Shown here in pieces: positions 44,720-53,949 of a DNA stretch of 64,000 bases. A program made the position numbers and the translations under genes. Within the stretch, counting starts at the first letter, position 1, and each line of letters opens with the position of its first letter. The stretch comes from Moanibacter sp965226025 (lineage in GTDB: Bacteria > Verrucomicrobiota > Verrucomicrobiia > Opitutales > UBA2987), in NCBI GenBank assembly GCA_965226025.1, contig CBDDCD010000001.1, positions 434,001-498,000 on the forward strand, given 5' to 3'. Under the pieces are notes generated by a model. It was given only the letters and a program-made list of their open reading frames with translations. It was not told the origin of the DNA and made no database searches.

Positions 44720-46408
44720 TCAGGCAGCTTGAGGGTTGGCAAAAATACGCAGTTGCTCGCTGTGAGCGAGAGCCTCTTCTCTCCCCGATTCGATGAATTT
44801 TTGCGATTGATCGAATTCGTACCATCGGGAGGAGGAGGAAACCGGTTGCAAGAGAACTTCGGCCCTGTCCTGTTCTCGCTCCACCATGCGAATGACACTT
44901 CCTTCGATACTCTGCATAAGGGTGTCGAGAACGTTACCTGGTGCAAAAAGGTTGAAGTGCCGATTCAAGGTTCGGGCAATCGCGAGGCGCCCGTTACGGT
45001 TGGCACTTGCATTCAATTCAGAGCCGCTCGAGGATCGCGCCAATTCGGGAGTAAGTACGGTACTGACCGCGATAATGTGTTCGATTCCCTTCTCTTCGAG
45101 CACGTCGATTGGCAGCGGATCGGTCATGCATCCATCGGTATAGGTTTCGCCATCCCGTTCCACCGGCACACAGATTCCCGGCATCGCGCAGCTGGCACGA
45201 ACGGCTGAGACAACGTCCCCTTCGGAGAGGACTTCCCGGTCAAGTGTCGAAAGATTGGTCCCCACCACGTGCAGTGGAACGGAGAGATCGCTGAACGAAG
45301 TATTGCCGAGCGTATTGCGAAGTCGCCGCTCAATGTTCCTGCCCTCAATCAGGCCCCGCCGAGGGGGGTAAACCGGATCGAGGAGCCTTATAAGTTTCCA
45401 AGGAGACTCGAGATCGCGGGCAAGTTCCTCAAGCTGACGACCATTGTATCCGCTTGCCCAACAGGCGCCCACGTAGGCTCCGAAACTTGCTCCCGCAACC
45501 GCATCGATCTCCACGCCTTTCTCTTCCAGGACTTGAATGACTCCTATATGGGCTAGCCCTTTGGCGCAGCCTGAGGAGAGCACGAGTCCGACTCGGCAAC
45601 AGGCGATCTCCCGAGCGATGCGGCCAAACTGGGCGCGGTAACGGCGTTGGCTTTCGACCTCGGTGTCTGAACCGGGAACGACCAGCAGGTCTTCCGGGCG
45701 GGTGCGAAGAACAGTGGGGACCGGAAGGTCGCGACCGTAACCGGGCAAGTCGTGCCTGATCGCCTCCCCCTTCTTCAAAACGAGTAGAGGTCGGACTCGC
45801 CGATCGGCTTCCAGGTCTACTTTTCTGACTTTTCGAAGGAAATGGGACGCCTTCCCGAGGGACCGATTATCTTGGCTGATGGTGACGAATATTGGCTTAG
45901 AGCGAGTTGCCAGTTCGAGTAAGGTCGCGCTTTCAAAATCCTCCTCGAGACTCACAAGTAAATGATCGAACCGCCTTCCAATCCGCTCGAGGAGGGCGGA
46001 TAAATCTTGCCCGGATGAAGGCCCCGCGTCCCGATTGATTCGGGCATAGTGAAGGCTGCGGCCGTTATTTTGGAAAAGAGTTTCAGTTCCCTTTGGCCGG
46101 CCAATCCTGGGGCCCAAATCGCGCCATTGGCAGGTGCCGGCTCCCTTCACGACTTCAAGCAAGAGAAGCGAGCCCGCCGACTTTTCACTCAGAGCACGGC
46201 AAATTTCAGTGTGAAACTGTTTTGGGAGCCTGTTCCCGGCGAAATTCACAAAAATGGTTGTGCCTCTGAGAAGGTTTTGATCCGGCTCTCTCTTCGCCCC
46301 TTTTCCGTTGTGGAGCGGTCTGGAAATCGAGATTCCCCTGTTCTCAAAAGGAGCATAGATTGCCCTTAGTAGAGTCCTTGAATCCCAGTTCTGTAAGATT
46401 CCTTTCAT
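44720..46408 (-). CDS. Patatin-like phospholipase with a large N-terminal domain
   Basis: A 562-residue protein. The C-terminal ~300 residues are patatin-like: oxyanion loop SSGCAKGLAHIG (normally SGGGARG), nucleophile Ser in GASFGAY, and catalytic Asp in TDGCMTDPLP. The N-terminal ~250 residues resemble the degenerate MinD/ParA-like region seen in some NTE/RssA-type esterases (FVNFAGNRLPKQFHTEICRAL, FDHLLVSLEEDFESATLLEL) without an intact P-loop. No signal peptide is seen, so it acts in the cytoplasm or on the inner membrane. It lies directly upstream of the AMP ligase, which could activate fatty acids it releases. Confidence 0.85.
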   Translation of the reverse strand: MKGILQNWDSRTLLRAIYAPFENRGISISRPLHNGKGAKREPDQNLLRGTTIFVNFAGNRLPKQFHTEICRALSEKSAGSLLLLEVVKGAGTCQWRDLGPRIGRPKGTETLFQNNGRSLHYARINRDAGPSSGQDLSALLERIGRRFDHLLVSLEEDFESATLLELATRSKPIFVTISQDNRSLGKASHFLRKVRKVDLEADRRVRPLLVLKKGEAIRHDLPGYGRDLPVPTVLRTRPEDLLVVPGSDTEVESQRRYRAQFGRIAREIACCRVGLVLSSGCAKGLAHIGVIQVLEEKGVEIDAVAGASFGAYVGACWASGYNGRQLEELARDLESPWKLIRLLDPVYPPRRGLIEGRNIERRLRNTLGNTSFSDLSVPLHVVGTNLSTLDREVLSEGDVVSAVRASCAMPGICVPVERDGETYTDGCMTDPLPIDVLEEKGIEHIIAVSTVLTPELARSSSGSELNASANRNGRLAIARTLNRHFNLFAPGNVLDTLMQSIEGSVIRMVEREQDRAEVLLQPVSSSSRWYEFDQSQKFIESGREEALAHSEQLRIFANPQAA

Positions 46409-46810
46409 CTTACATCTCTCATCTCTCCCCCCTGTTTTCCGCGTCCGACAATCTTCCAGGAACGCAGTTTGATGCGGTTACCTTGTTAACGGATCTGGAA
46501 CGATCTAAAGTCCGCAGTAACGCCGCTTCTTATGGCTTTATTACTACTCTAAAATTAGAGAATTGTCGAACCGGTTTTGTTCCCTTGGACGAGGGAACAG
46601 CGATTTTTATTCTTTTTTATGATTCGCTTTGGGGAGTCTTACGCCAGGAATCTGTCGGACTTTGAATATCGCAACATCGCGGAGGTTCGGATTCAACGGT
46701 GAAGGGTGCAAATCTAGACGAAGTCCATGCCGACAGATTCCTAGGTCCGATCCCGGCCTGGCGAGACGAACACGATTGTAATTCTGAAAACCCGCTCTTT
46801 ACTCCCGGGT
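46409..46810. other. Divergent intergenic region with a short palindromic element
   Basis: This gap separates the minus-strand lipase start from a plus-strand gene. It is AT-rich (46440-46640) and may hold both promoters; no clear -35/-10 pair could be assigned. A CTAG-type short element lies at 46645-46744. Confidence 0.5.
46645..46744. repeat. Short CTAG-type palindromic element
   Basis: Starts CAGGAATCTGTCGG and ends CCGACAGATTCCTAG, equal to hairpin 3 of the full element. It is the only copy that lies in a divergent promoter region and not after a stop codon or in a gap downstream of a gene. Confidence 0.75.
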
Positions 46811-47236
46811 ATGACACTTGAAAAGGCTTCCCAGTTGGTCAAAGCGTGCATGGAGGAAATGAACACCCTTTACCGTCGAATCGTTTTTAACGAATGGGCC
46901 ATTCTCTCCCGAAGTGAACACCGTGACCTTGTCCTGGCCTACGAAGGGCCACGTACCGAGTACGTCCAGAAGGGCTTCGTCGGAGACATGCGGGACCTCA
47001 TTTCCGATATGTCAAGCGGGGAGCACGCTCCGGGCGATTTCGTCTTCGCCCATGAAGCGGAGGGGACCCAGTTCGACGCCTTCATCGTTCTCGGCGAGGG
47101 GATTTTTCTAATCTGTAACAACACCGAGAAAATCATGGACGAGATCACGGGGGATCCGCTTTGGCGAAAGGCTCAAGCGCCGTTTGCCAATTTGAGCTAC
47201 CGGTTTCAGACGGATCAGGTGGAGCTGAAGGCGTGA
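46811..47236 (+). CDS. Conserved small soluble protein of unknown function
   Basis: A 141-residue soluble protein with an amphipathic N-terminal half and an alpha/beta C-terminal half (DFVFAHEAEGTQFDAFIVLG, IFLICNNTEKIMDEI). The pattern reminds me of roadblock/profilin-like folds, but no family can be named with confidence. No signal or membrane segment is present. It stands alone after the divergent region and before a large repeat field. Confidence 0.6.
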   Translation: MTLEKASQLVKACMEEMNTLYRRIVFNEWAILSRSEHRDLVLAYEGPRTEYVQKGFVGDMRDLISDMSSGEHAPGDFVFAHEAEGTQFDAFIVLGEGIFLICNNTEKIMDEITGDPLWRKAQAPFANLSYRFQTDQVELKA

Positions 47237-47370
47237 ACTGCCGCTCCCGCCTGGTTTGTTGCCCCTCGCTTGCGCGATTGGCAACGGAGGATTGGCAGGA
47301 TAAGCATGGATGCGGGTGATTTTGGGGCAGAGTTCCATCTCCCGCTATTTCTACCTGAAAGGGCGCGGTT

Positions 47371-48440
47371 CCCCTGGTAACCTTGCTCTCGAACCTTGTC
47401 TGTTCTTCGAAGTAGCACCGACTTGCTATCGGATCTTCTCTGTCTACAAGGGTATCGTTGTCACGCTGATGGGAAGCGAACCGAGACAAGGTTCGGGATG
47501 TGGGTTTGCTTCGCTGGGCTCGAGCGAATTGGTTGTCGTCGTTGCCTTGCCCGAAGGGCGAAGGAAAGTCCGACGACCCTGGGTAACCTTGCTCTCGAAC
47601 CTTGTCTGCTCTTCGCAGCAGCAGCGACTTGCTATCGGATCTTCTCTGTCTACAAGGGTATCGTTGTCACGCTGATGGGAAGCGCGAGACGAGGTTCGAG
47701 ACGAGGTTCGAGACGAGGTTCGAGACGAGGTTTGCTTCGCTGAAATCTAGCCTGCAAATGGTCAGGATATCGAAGATCGAATCTGGAAGGAAGGTCCGAC
47801 TTCCCTTGGCAACCTTGCTCTCGAACCTCGTTCTCGAACCTCGTCTGTACTTTGAAGTTGTACCGACCTGAATTCGGATCCTTTTCTTTTCCAATGGTTT
47901 CATTGTCCGTCTGATGGGAAGCGAACCGAGACGAGGTTTGCTCCGCAGGGTCCGAGCAGGAAGATTGTGGTAGTTGCCTTTCCCTGAGAGCGAAAATGAT
48001 CCCTATCACCCCTGGTAACCTTGCTCTCGAACCTTGTCTGTTCTTCGAAGTAGCACCGACCTGCTCTCGGATCTTCTCTGTTTACAAGGGTATCCTTGTC
48101 ACCCTGATGGGAAGCGAACCGAGACAAGGTTCGAGGCGAGGTTTGCTCCGCAGGGTCCAAGCAGGAAGATTGTGGTAGTTGCCTTTCCCGGAGGGCGAAA
48201 ATGATTCCGATCACCCCTGGTAACCTTGCTCTCGAACCTTGTCTGTTCTTCGAAGTAGCACCGACCTGCTATCGGATCTTCTCTGTTTATAAGGGTATCG
48301 TTGTCACCCTGATGGGAAGCGAACCGAGACGAGGTTTGCTCCGCTGGGTCCGAGCAGGCAAGTTGCAGTCGAACGTTGCCTGGAGAGCGAAGGTGGCTCG
48401 GACTTTCCCTGGCAACCTTGCTCTCGAACTCTGTTACTCC
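47371..48440. repeat. Tandem repeat array, ~205-bp units (six copies)
   Basis: GG(T/C)AACCTTGCTCTCGAACC recurs at 47376, 47582, 47808, 48014, 48219 and 48411, giving periods near 205 bp (last 192). Each unit contains CGAACCTTGTCT and, about 100 nt later, the complement AGACAAGGTTCG, so each can fold into a stem-loop. Some units have extra GAGACGAGGTTC 12-mers (47690-47730). No gene is supported in it. Confidence 0.93.
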
Positions 48441-48451
48441 TGTAGCGGACT

Positions 48452-49237
48452 TTAATCTCTCAACATTGCGGCTGTGATTCTGTCGATGTTCCTCAGTTTG
48501 TCTTTGATTTCGAGCACCTCTGCATTCACCCAGATCCCTCTCGCAGAGAAGACGTCTACGAGAGCCGCAAGTTTGCTGGTTGATCGATTGGCGATAATCA
48601 GGAATCGTCGATGATCCAATTTCGCATAGCGACCATTCCCTTCTGCGATGTTAAGGATAATGCTCGTCACGGTCTGGTCGATCCGACGAAACGACGAAGA
48701 AGGTAAGCGATCGAGCAACCCTGACGTCGTGAGCTCTTGGAGCACTTGCATTGAAAATTGATACACTTTAAGTCGTTCGTGATGGAAGATGGGTGATTCT
48801 GCGCCGGATGGAGTCGAGTAAATCGAACCATCCTCATTGACACCCTTCTCCTGCCAAGATTTACGCAGACCGATCAGTCCTCCAAATATGCTTGCGAGAT
48901 CCTCTTTATTCTTCCGGACCGAATCAGAGTCGAGAAAGGCTTTCACTTCTGAAACGTCCAAACAAGCTGCGCTCTCGAGTATCGAGCCGAGGCTGTAGTC
49001 GATCGCTGTCTTTTTTGCGGGTAACGCATGTTCTCGGCAAGCTTCAGCCAAATTGACAATAATGCTTTCCAGGGCGCGTGAAAAGTGATCTCCGACACAG
49101 TGTTTGTTGTCCCAAGTTGCCAGTTGATCCTCGGCGGCTGCAATAAATCGCAAGATTTCCCTGTAAACAGCGAGTCTCTCAAAGCTAAACACGGTTCTTG
49201 TAGGGTCTGTATAAAAGAAAGGCGGCGATCGGTTCAA
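48452..49237 (-). CDS. Duplicated four-helix-bundle protein (S23/IVP family)
   Basis: A 261-residue protein with two tandem four-helix-bundle domains. The first begins FSFERLAVYREILRFI and includes ALESIIVNLAEACRE; the second begins FHHERLKVYQFSMQVL and includes SIILNIAEGNGRYAKLDHRR. These match the 23S-intervening-sequence protein / S23 family, the fold also used by Avd of diversity-generating retroelements. No reverse transcriptase is visible nearby. The gene sits precisely inside an array of ~205-bp palindromic repeats, with no other gene between. The function is unknown; RNA or DNA binding is plausible. Confidence 0.85.
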   Translation of the reverse strand: MNRSPPFFYTDPTRTVFSFERLAVYREILRFIAAAEDQLATWDNKHCVGDHFSRALESIIVNLAEACREHALPAKKTAIDYSLGSILESAACLDVSEVKAFLDSDSVRKNKEDLASIFGGLIGLRKSWQEKGVNEDGSIYSTPSGAESPIFHHERLKVYQFSMQVLQELTTSGLLDRLPSSSFRRIDQTVTSIILNIAEGNGRYAKLDHRRFLIIANRSTSKLAALVDVFSARGIWVNAEVLEIKDKLRNIDRITAAMLRD

Positions 49238-49379
49238 TCCTACTTCATCGGAGTACGAATTAGGACAAGGTCCGAGTCCCGCTTAGCGGGATCGAGACCC
49301 GTCGTCGCTTCGCTATGCCGAGGCATGCGAGGTTTGCTTCGCTGAAATCGAGCCGGCAAATGGTCAGGATATCGAAGAT

Positions 49380-50120
49380 CGAATCTGGAAGGGAGGTCCG
49401 ACCTCCTCTGGCAACCTCGTCTCGAACCTCGTTCTCGAACCTTGTCTGCTCTTCGCACTAGCACAGATCAGAATTCGATTCTATTCCCGTCGCATTGGAA
49501 ACCATTACTGTGCCGGGCAAATCCGTTCAGGACAAGATTCGAGACCCGTCGTCGCTTCGCTATGCCGAGGCATGCGAGGTTTGCTTCGCTGAAATCGAGT
49601 CGGCAAATGGTCAGGATATCGAAGATCGAATCTGGAAGGGAGGTCCGAGCACCTCTGGTAACCTCGTTCTCGAACCTAGTTCTCGAACCTTGTCCGCTCT
49701 TCGAAGTAGTAGCGACTTGCTATCGGATCTTCTCTGTTTACAAGGGTATCCTTGTCACGTTGATGGGAAGCGAACCGAGACGAGGTTTGCTCCGCAGGGT
49801 CCGAGCAGGAAGATTGTGGTAGTTGCCTTTCCCTGAGAGCGAAAATGATCCCTATCACCCCTGGTAACCTTGCTCTCGAACCTTGTCTGTTCTTCGAAGT
49901 AGCACCGATCAGAATTCGATTCTATTCCCGTCGCATTGGAAACCATTACTGTGCCGGGTAAATCCGTTCAGGACAAGGTTCGAGACGAGGTTTGAGACGA
50001 GGTTTGCTTCGCTGAAATCTAGCCTGCAAATGGTCAGGATATCGAAGATCGAATCTGGAAGGGAAGTCCGACCTCCTCTGGCAACCTTGCTCTCGAACCT
50101 TGTCTGCTCTTCGCAGCAGC
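49380..50120. repeat. Second half of the ~205-bp repeat array
   Basis: The same units continue on the other side of the four-helix-bundle gene: GGCAACCTCG at 49410, then GGTAACC at 49657 and 49863, and GGCAACCTTG at 50080. Some units carry a different insert (CAGAATTCGATTCTATTCCC, AAACCATTACTGTGCCGGG). The array is thus split by, or built around, that gene. Confidence 0.9.
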
Positions 50121-50141
50121 CCCGACTTCAACGGAGAGCCC

Positions 50142-51119
50142 TCACCCGATCAACCCGGCACAGACAAATCCACCGTATAGAGCGATAAGGAGTCCACCGA
50201 CAAATCTCGGCAGCCTCCCGAGGAGGAGGATAAAGGCGAAGTGCAGTGCGACCGAGCCGAGAATGATCGCAATCCCAAGGTCAAAGAAGGCGGGCATACT
50301 GATGGTGTCGAAGAGGCAAAAGATACCGAGGCAAAGAGGAATACAGATGTGCCCGTCCCCGATTTGGGAGGTGTAGACTACATCGGCCCTTCGCCGCCAG
50401 CCGTAGTAGAGTGCGAGAAGTGCATTGGGGAGGACCATGAGCCAGCCGCTTAGCCAGCCGAGATGGGAGGAGCTTACAAATCCGCTCTCGATCACGGATA
50501 GCCACTGCACAAGCCCTTCCACACTGATGTAGATCCCGTAGGTCCCCACTCCCAGAAGCAGAAAATCGATCAGCAGGGTCCACGGCATTTGCTTCGCCTC
50601 ACGAACATTCGTCTTTAGGACCTCAAAGACATGTACGCACTGCCAAAAAAGAAACATCCCGATTAGGACCAACCCGTCTCCCAGATCCAGAGCTCCGTCC
50701 CTCCCCAAGGCCCACACCACCCCACCGAAGAATAGGACGGCGGTCATGGTGAAGAGGAGCGAAAGGCGGTTGATGCGATGGATGCGAGCCTCCCGCACTC
50801 GCACCCGCTTGCGAGGGATCACCGTCATTCCCCAAATGACCGCCGGTAGCCCGAGCAAGAGGGTGAGATTGGTAACGTTGTTAACCAGACAGTTTACCAT
50901 CACCTCTTTTCCCGGCCCTCCGCCGAGACCGAGTACAACGACAAAAATCAGGTTACCCATCCCCGAACAGTAGGGCATCACCAAGGTCCCCAGTACGGTG
51001 CCTTCCATCCCTTTCCCGGTCATGATCTCGAGGCGCCAGATCATGAGAAACGACGAACCCAGAAAGACAAGCAGGAGGAGCCCCGCGGCCCAAGAACCGA
51101 AATCGAGAAGATTGGACAT
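50142..51119 (-). CDS. Sodium/calcium exchanger-like membrane protein
   Basis: A 325-residue integral protein with about ten helices, from ATG 51119 just before the first helix (SNLLDFGSWAAGLLLLVFLG); longer frames upstream run through repeat DNA. It has the two-half CaCA-like look with NCLVNNVTNLTLLLGLPAV near the first repeat and LPNALLALYYGWRR near the second. This resembles the (N/G)-x-x-(N/S)-x-L(L/A)-L-G alpha-repeats of the exchanger family, although the acidic residues that bind Ca are not obvious, so the transported ion is uncertain. It follows the repeat array and precedes the AAA ATPase gene on the same strand. Confidence 0.6.
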   Translation of the reverse strand: MSNLLDFGSWAAGLLLLVFLGSSFLMIWRLEIMTGKGMEGTVLGTLVMPYCSGMGNLIFVVVLGLGGGPGKEVMVNCLVNNVTNLTLLLGLPAVIWGMTVIPRKRVRVREARIHRINRLSLLFTMTAVLFFGGVVWALGRDGALDLGDGLVLIGMFLFWQCVHVFEVLKTNVREAKQMPWTLLIDFLLLGVGTYGIYISVEGLVQWLSVIESGFVSSSHLGWLSGWLMVLPNALLALYYGWRRRADVVYTSQIGDGHICIPLCLGIFCLFDTISMPAFFDLGIAIILGSVALHFAFILLLGRLPRFVGGLLIALYGGFVCAGLIG

Positions 51120-51314
51120 GGGGTCGGTCACAATCGTTCGAATCGTGCAGATCGAGGAAGTACTGAACATCCAACGTCCAACATCCAACGCCGAACGTTG
51201 GAGCGCGTGCCTGACCTGATTTCGAGGATTGTTGCATAGCACACTTTGTCGCCACTCTTCGTCGGCCACACTTAGTCCAACCACTTCGTTGGAAGGCGTT
51301 GCCCAAATTTGCCT
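51120..51314. repeat. CCAAC and GACTAAG-family repeats
   Basis: Contains ACATCCAACGTCCAACATCC (about 51166), an AACGCCGAACGTTGG hairpin, and CACTTTGTCGCC/CACTTAGTCCAA text typical of the other repeat families. No gene is supported. Confidence 0.6.
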
Positions 51315-52523
51315 TTAAGGAACCGGGGCCGGAAAGGCTGTCATTCCGAGATCCGCCAGGGTCTGGCGCACCACCCAGGCGCGATAGAAGGGATTGTCGA
51401 ATTCATATCCGGTTGCGCTCTGCCTGTTTTTGAGGAGCCGATCGTCTTCGATCATTGCGGCCGCCGTGTTGGACGTTGTTCCACTGTCACCGAGAGAGAA
51501 GAGGGAACGGGTCCGTTTGGTCGTCAGCCCGGCATCTCCCGCTGCCACCGCGCGGAGTACATTCTGTTGGTGCTGGGTCAGGTCCCGCCATACCGTCCAA
51601 TATAGATCCGATCCTTCTGCGACTATTTCGGTGAAGGCGGCTTCAAGATCACCGGTTCTGACCGATCTCAGGGTCCGGACTCGGTCGTAACACTTCCTCG
51701 CCAGCTGGATAATATCTCGAGTCCGTGGCCCGGCCGCCTCGATTGCCTCTTTGCCGATCTTGATTCCACCAACGCCTCCAGACTTCATACGGTGATCGAT
51801 CCAGCGAGCAAGTTGGTCTGCCTCGATGGGACCGAAGTGCAGAGTCTCGAGCAGTCCATAGAAGGCGCGATCTTTATCCAACATACGGTTGATCAAGCGA
51901 GTACGGGACCCGGCGAGGATGTAACTGATGTTTGCGTGATGCTGAATGTGACCCCGAAGATGCCACTCCGCTGCCTCCCCACCAAATCGGCTGATCTCCT
52001 GGAACTCATCCAGCACTACGCCGACCACGAGTTTTCGCTCACCGGCCAGACGGTCGATCGCGTCCAATGCTTCTCCCAGGCTTTTACGCTGCTCCTCTAT
52101 GCTCCCTTCGCGCAGCGCTGCTTCAAAGGTCGCCGTGGGCATGTTGCTCCGAGGGTCGATGGTCAGCTTAACCTTGGCCCCGATCATCTCCAGAAGACTC
52201 CGGGGTAGATCGCGCCAGCGTCGGCCCAACGTCTCACTGGCTGATCGAAGAACCCGGGTACCCATGTCCACCGGATTAGAGGCGGTTGAGAGATCCACAA
52301 TAAAGGCTCGCCCCCCGAGCCGGTTCACTCGCGCCACGGCCCGCACCAGGGCCGAGGTCTTGCCCATCCTCCGGTGTCCGTAGACTAGCAATTTGGCCCC
52401 CGGTTCTCCCAGTATTGCCACCATCTTCCGAATCTCCTCCAGGCGGTCGGCAAAATGGTGGCGCTTAACCACGCCGTGGATTTGGAAGGGGTTCTGGGCT
52501 GGACCTTTAGGGTTCCTTTTCAA
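51315..52523 (-). CDS. AAA-type ATPase (ATPase_2/archaeal-like)
   Basis: A 402-residue P-loop ATPase. Walker A is GHRRMGKTSALVRAV (near residue 50), Walker B VVGVVLDEFQEI (near 170), sensor-like YILAGSRTRLI and an Arg-rich region after it. A winged-helix-like C-terminal part (LTQHQQNVLRAVAAGDAGL) follows, as in archaeal-type STAND/ATPase_2 proteins. Such proteins are often tied to mobile DNA or membrane scaffolds; the substrate is unknown. It starts 5 bp from a palindrome and is transcribed away from the Gfo/Idh gene. Confidence 0.8.
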   Translation of the reverse strand: MKRNPKGPAQNPFQIHGVVKRHHFADRLEEIRKMVAILGEPGAKLLVYGHRRMGKTSALVRAVARVNRLGGRAFIVDLSTASNPVDMGTRVLRSASETLGRRWRDLPRSLLEMIGAKVKLTIDPRSNMPTATFEAALREGSIEEQRKSLGEALDAIDRLAGERKLVVGVVLDEFQEISRFGGEAAEWHLRGHIQHHANISYILAGSRTRLINRMLDKDRAFYGLLETLHFGPIEADQLARWIDHRMKSGGVGGIKIGKEAIEAAGPRTRDIIQLARKCYDRVRTLRSVRTGDLEAAFTEIVAEGSDLYWTVWRDLTQHQQNVLRAVAAGDAGLTTKRTRSLFSLGDSGTTSNTAAAMIEDDRLLKNRQSATGYEFDNPFYRAWVVRQTLADLGMTAFPAPVP

Positions 52524-52527
52524 ATCG

Positions 52528-52582
52528 CTGTGTATTTTTAATGGAAAAATAATTTATTGCAAGAAACTTTGTAAATACACAG
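52528..52582. promoter_or_regulatory. Operator-like palindrome between divergent genes
   Basis: Perfect 10-bp arms CTGTGTATTT (52528) and AAATACACAG (52573) frame an AT-rich stretch that may contain the promoter of the minus-strand ATPase, 5 bp from its start. A third CTGTGG-like half site follows at about 52586. The binding protein is unknown. Confidence 0.45.
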
Positions 52583-52782
52583 TTTACTGTGGTACGGGTG
52601 AGGATCGAGAAAGTAAGGTAGTGGGCAACGAATGGGGAGGGATGCCCAAGGCATTCGAGAAGGAAACGAGGATGAGGGCGAGAGAGTGGACGAGAACGAA
52701 ATCCGATTTTGGCGAGAGGGAATTCTTGACCTCTCTGGTAAAAGAGCGGTCAGATCGAACGGAGAGATTCAGAGAAGCTAGT

Positions 52783-53793
52783 ATGAAGAGAGCGATCTTG
52801 GTAGGATTGGGTGGACGGGCAAAGCATTGGTGGGGGGAATGCGGGCGGCATCCGGGGGTTGATGTAGTGGCCTGCGTGGAGCCGGTTGAGGCGAACAGGA
52901 AACGCGCCGTCGAGATTTTTCCGGTCGCGCCGGAAATGATCTATCAGAGTCTGGAGGAAGCGGCCAAAGAGGTTGATGCGGATTTGGTAGTGGATGTGAC
53001 TCCACCGTCGGTTCATGACAAGATTGCCCTGGCCGCTTTCGAGGCGGGTTTGCACGTGTTTGGAGAAAAGCCGCTGAGTGATCGGATTGAGGCGGCCAGG
53101 AAGATGGTAGAAGAGGGCAGGAGAGCCGGGGTCAGGCATATGATCACGCAGAACTACCGCTTCAATACTCTCCCTCGAACTACCCGGAGAATACTCGGGG
53201 AGGGCATCATCGGCAAAGTGGCGCAGCTGGATGTCTCACTCTATGTCCCCTGGGCAGACAACCCCGGCAGCCATTACGTGACCGAACCCTACATGTTTCT
53301 GACCGATATGGGAGTGCATCACTTTGACATGATCCGATACCTGATGGATGGGGATCCGGAGAGCGTGTGGGCGGCCACCTGGAATCTCCCCTGGGGATGG
53401 CACAAGGGCGATGCTTGCCAGCTGATTCTCTTTCGGTTTGGGGGTGGAGTGATGGCAACCCATCGGGGGATTGGATGCACCATGGGGAGTGTTCCGGCGG
53501 GCCACAATGGGGAGTGGCGCTTTGAAGGGCCGGAAGGGACTCTGACTTGGGAGGGCTTCAATCTCTTTCTCACTCGCGTGCACCGAAAGGACCCAGTTGT
53601 GCGTGACGAGATTGAATTGGATGAAGTATCAGCTGACCGCCAGAATCCGGTCCTCTCGGAATTCCTCGCCGCGCTCGAAGAAGATCGCGAACCCGAATGT
53701 AATGCCGAGGACAATCTCAATTCCTTGAAAATGGTATTCGCGGCGAGAAAGAGCGCTGAGGAGAAGAGAGAGGTGGGGCTGGAGGAAATTTAG
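52783..53793 (+). CDS. Gfo/Idh/MocA family oxidoreductase
   Basis: A 336-residue NAD(P)-dependent sugar or inositol oxidoreductase. ATG 52783 begins the Rossmann part (AILVGLGGRAKHWWGECGRH). The EKP motif is present in HVFGEKPLSDR, and the substrate-domain His/Asp pair in FLTDMGVHHFDMIRYLM. The length is normal; the longer upstream frame lacks conservation. The sugar substrate cannot be told. It is divergent from the AAA ATPase and not in an obvious operon. Confidence 0.9.
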   Translation: MKRAILVGLGGRAKHWWGECGRHPGVDVVACVEPVEANRKRAVEIFPVAPEMIYQSLEEAAKEVDADLVVDVTPPSVHDKIALAAFEAGLHVFGEKPLSDRIEAARKMVEEGRRAGVRHMITQNYRFNTLPRTTRRILGEGIIGKVAQLDVSLYVPWADNPGSHYVTEPYMFLTDMGVHHFDMIRYLMDGDPESVWAATWNLPWGWHKGDACQLILFRFGGGVMATHRGIGCTMGSVPAGHNGEWRFEGPEGTLTWEGFNLFLTRVHRKDPVVRDEIELDEVSADRQNPVLSEFLAALEEDREPECNAEDNLNSLKMVFAARKSAEEKREVGLEEI

Positions 53794-53949
53794 GTTCTAC
53801 GACGATCGCTGTGGGCTAATCTTCGTCGTCAACTTTGTCGCGAGCTTTGTCGAGAACTCAGGCGGATGCCTAACCTAAAACATCCTGCCAGCTCGTAGGG
53901 AGAGCCCCCCGGTCTTGCTCCGCGAGCAAGAGGAAGATTGCCTACGGAC

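Noticed and set aside
47310..50188. Many 60-126-codon frames in both directions
   Set aside because: They are the ~205-bp repeat units translated over and over, with no conserved start or ribosome binding site.
52393..52782. 130-codon N-terminal extension of the Gfo/Idh gene
   Set aside because: It runs through the divergent promoter region and antisense to the ATPase start; the Rossmann fold begins at ATG 52783.
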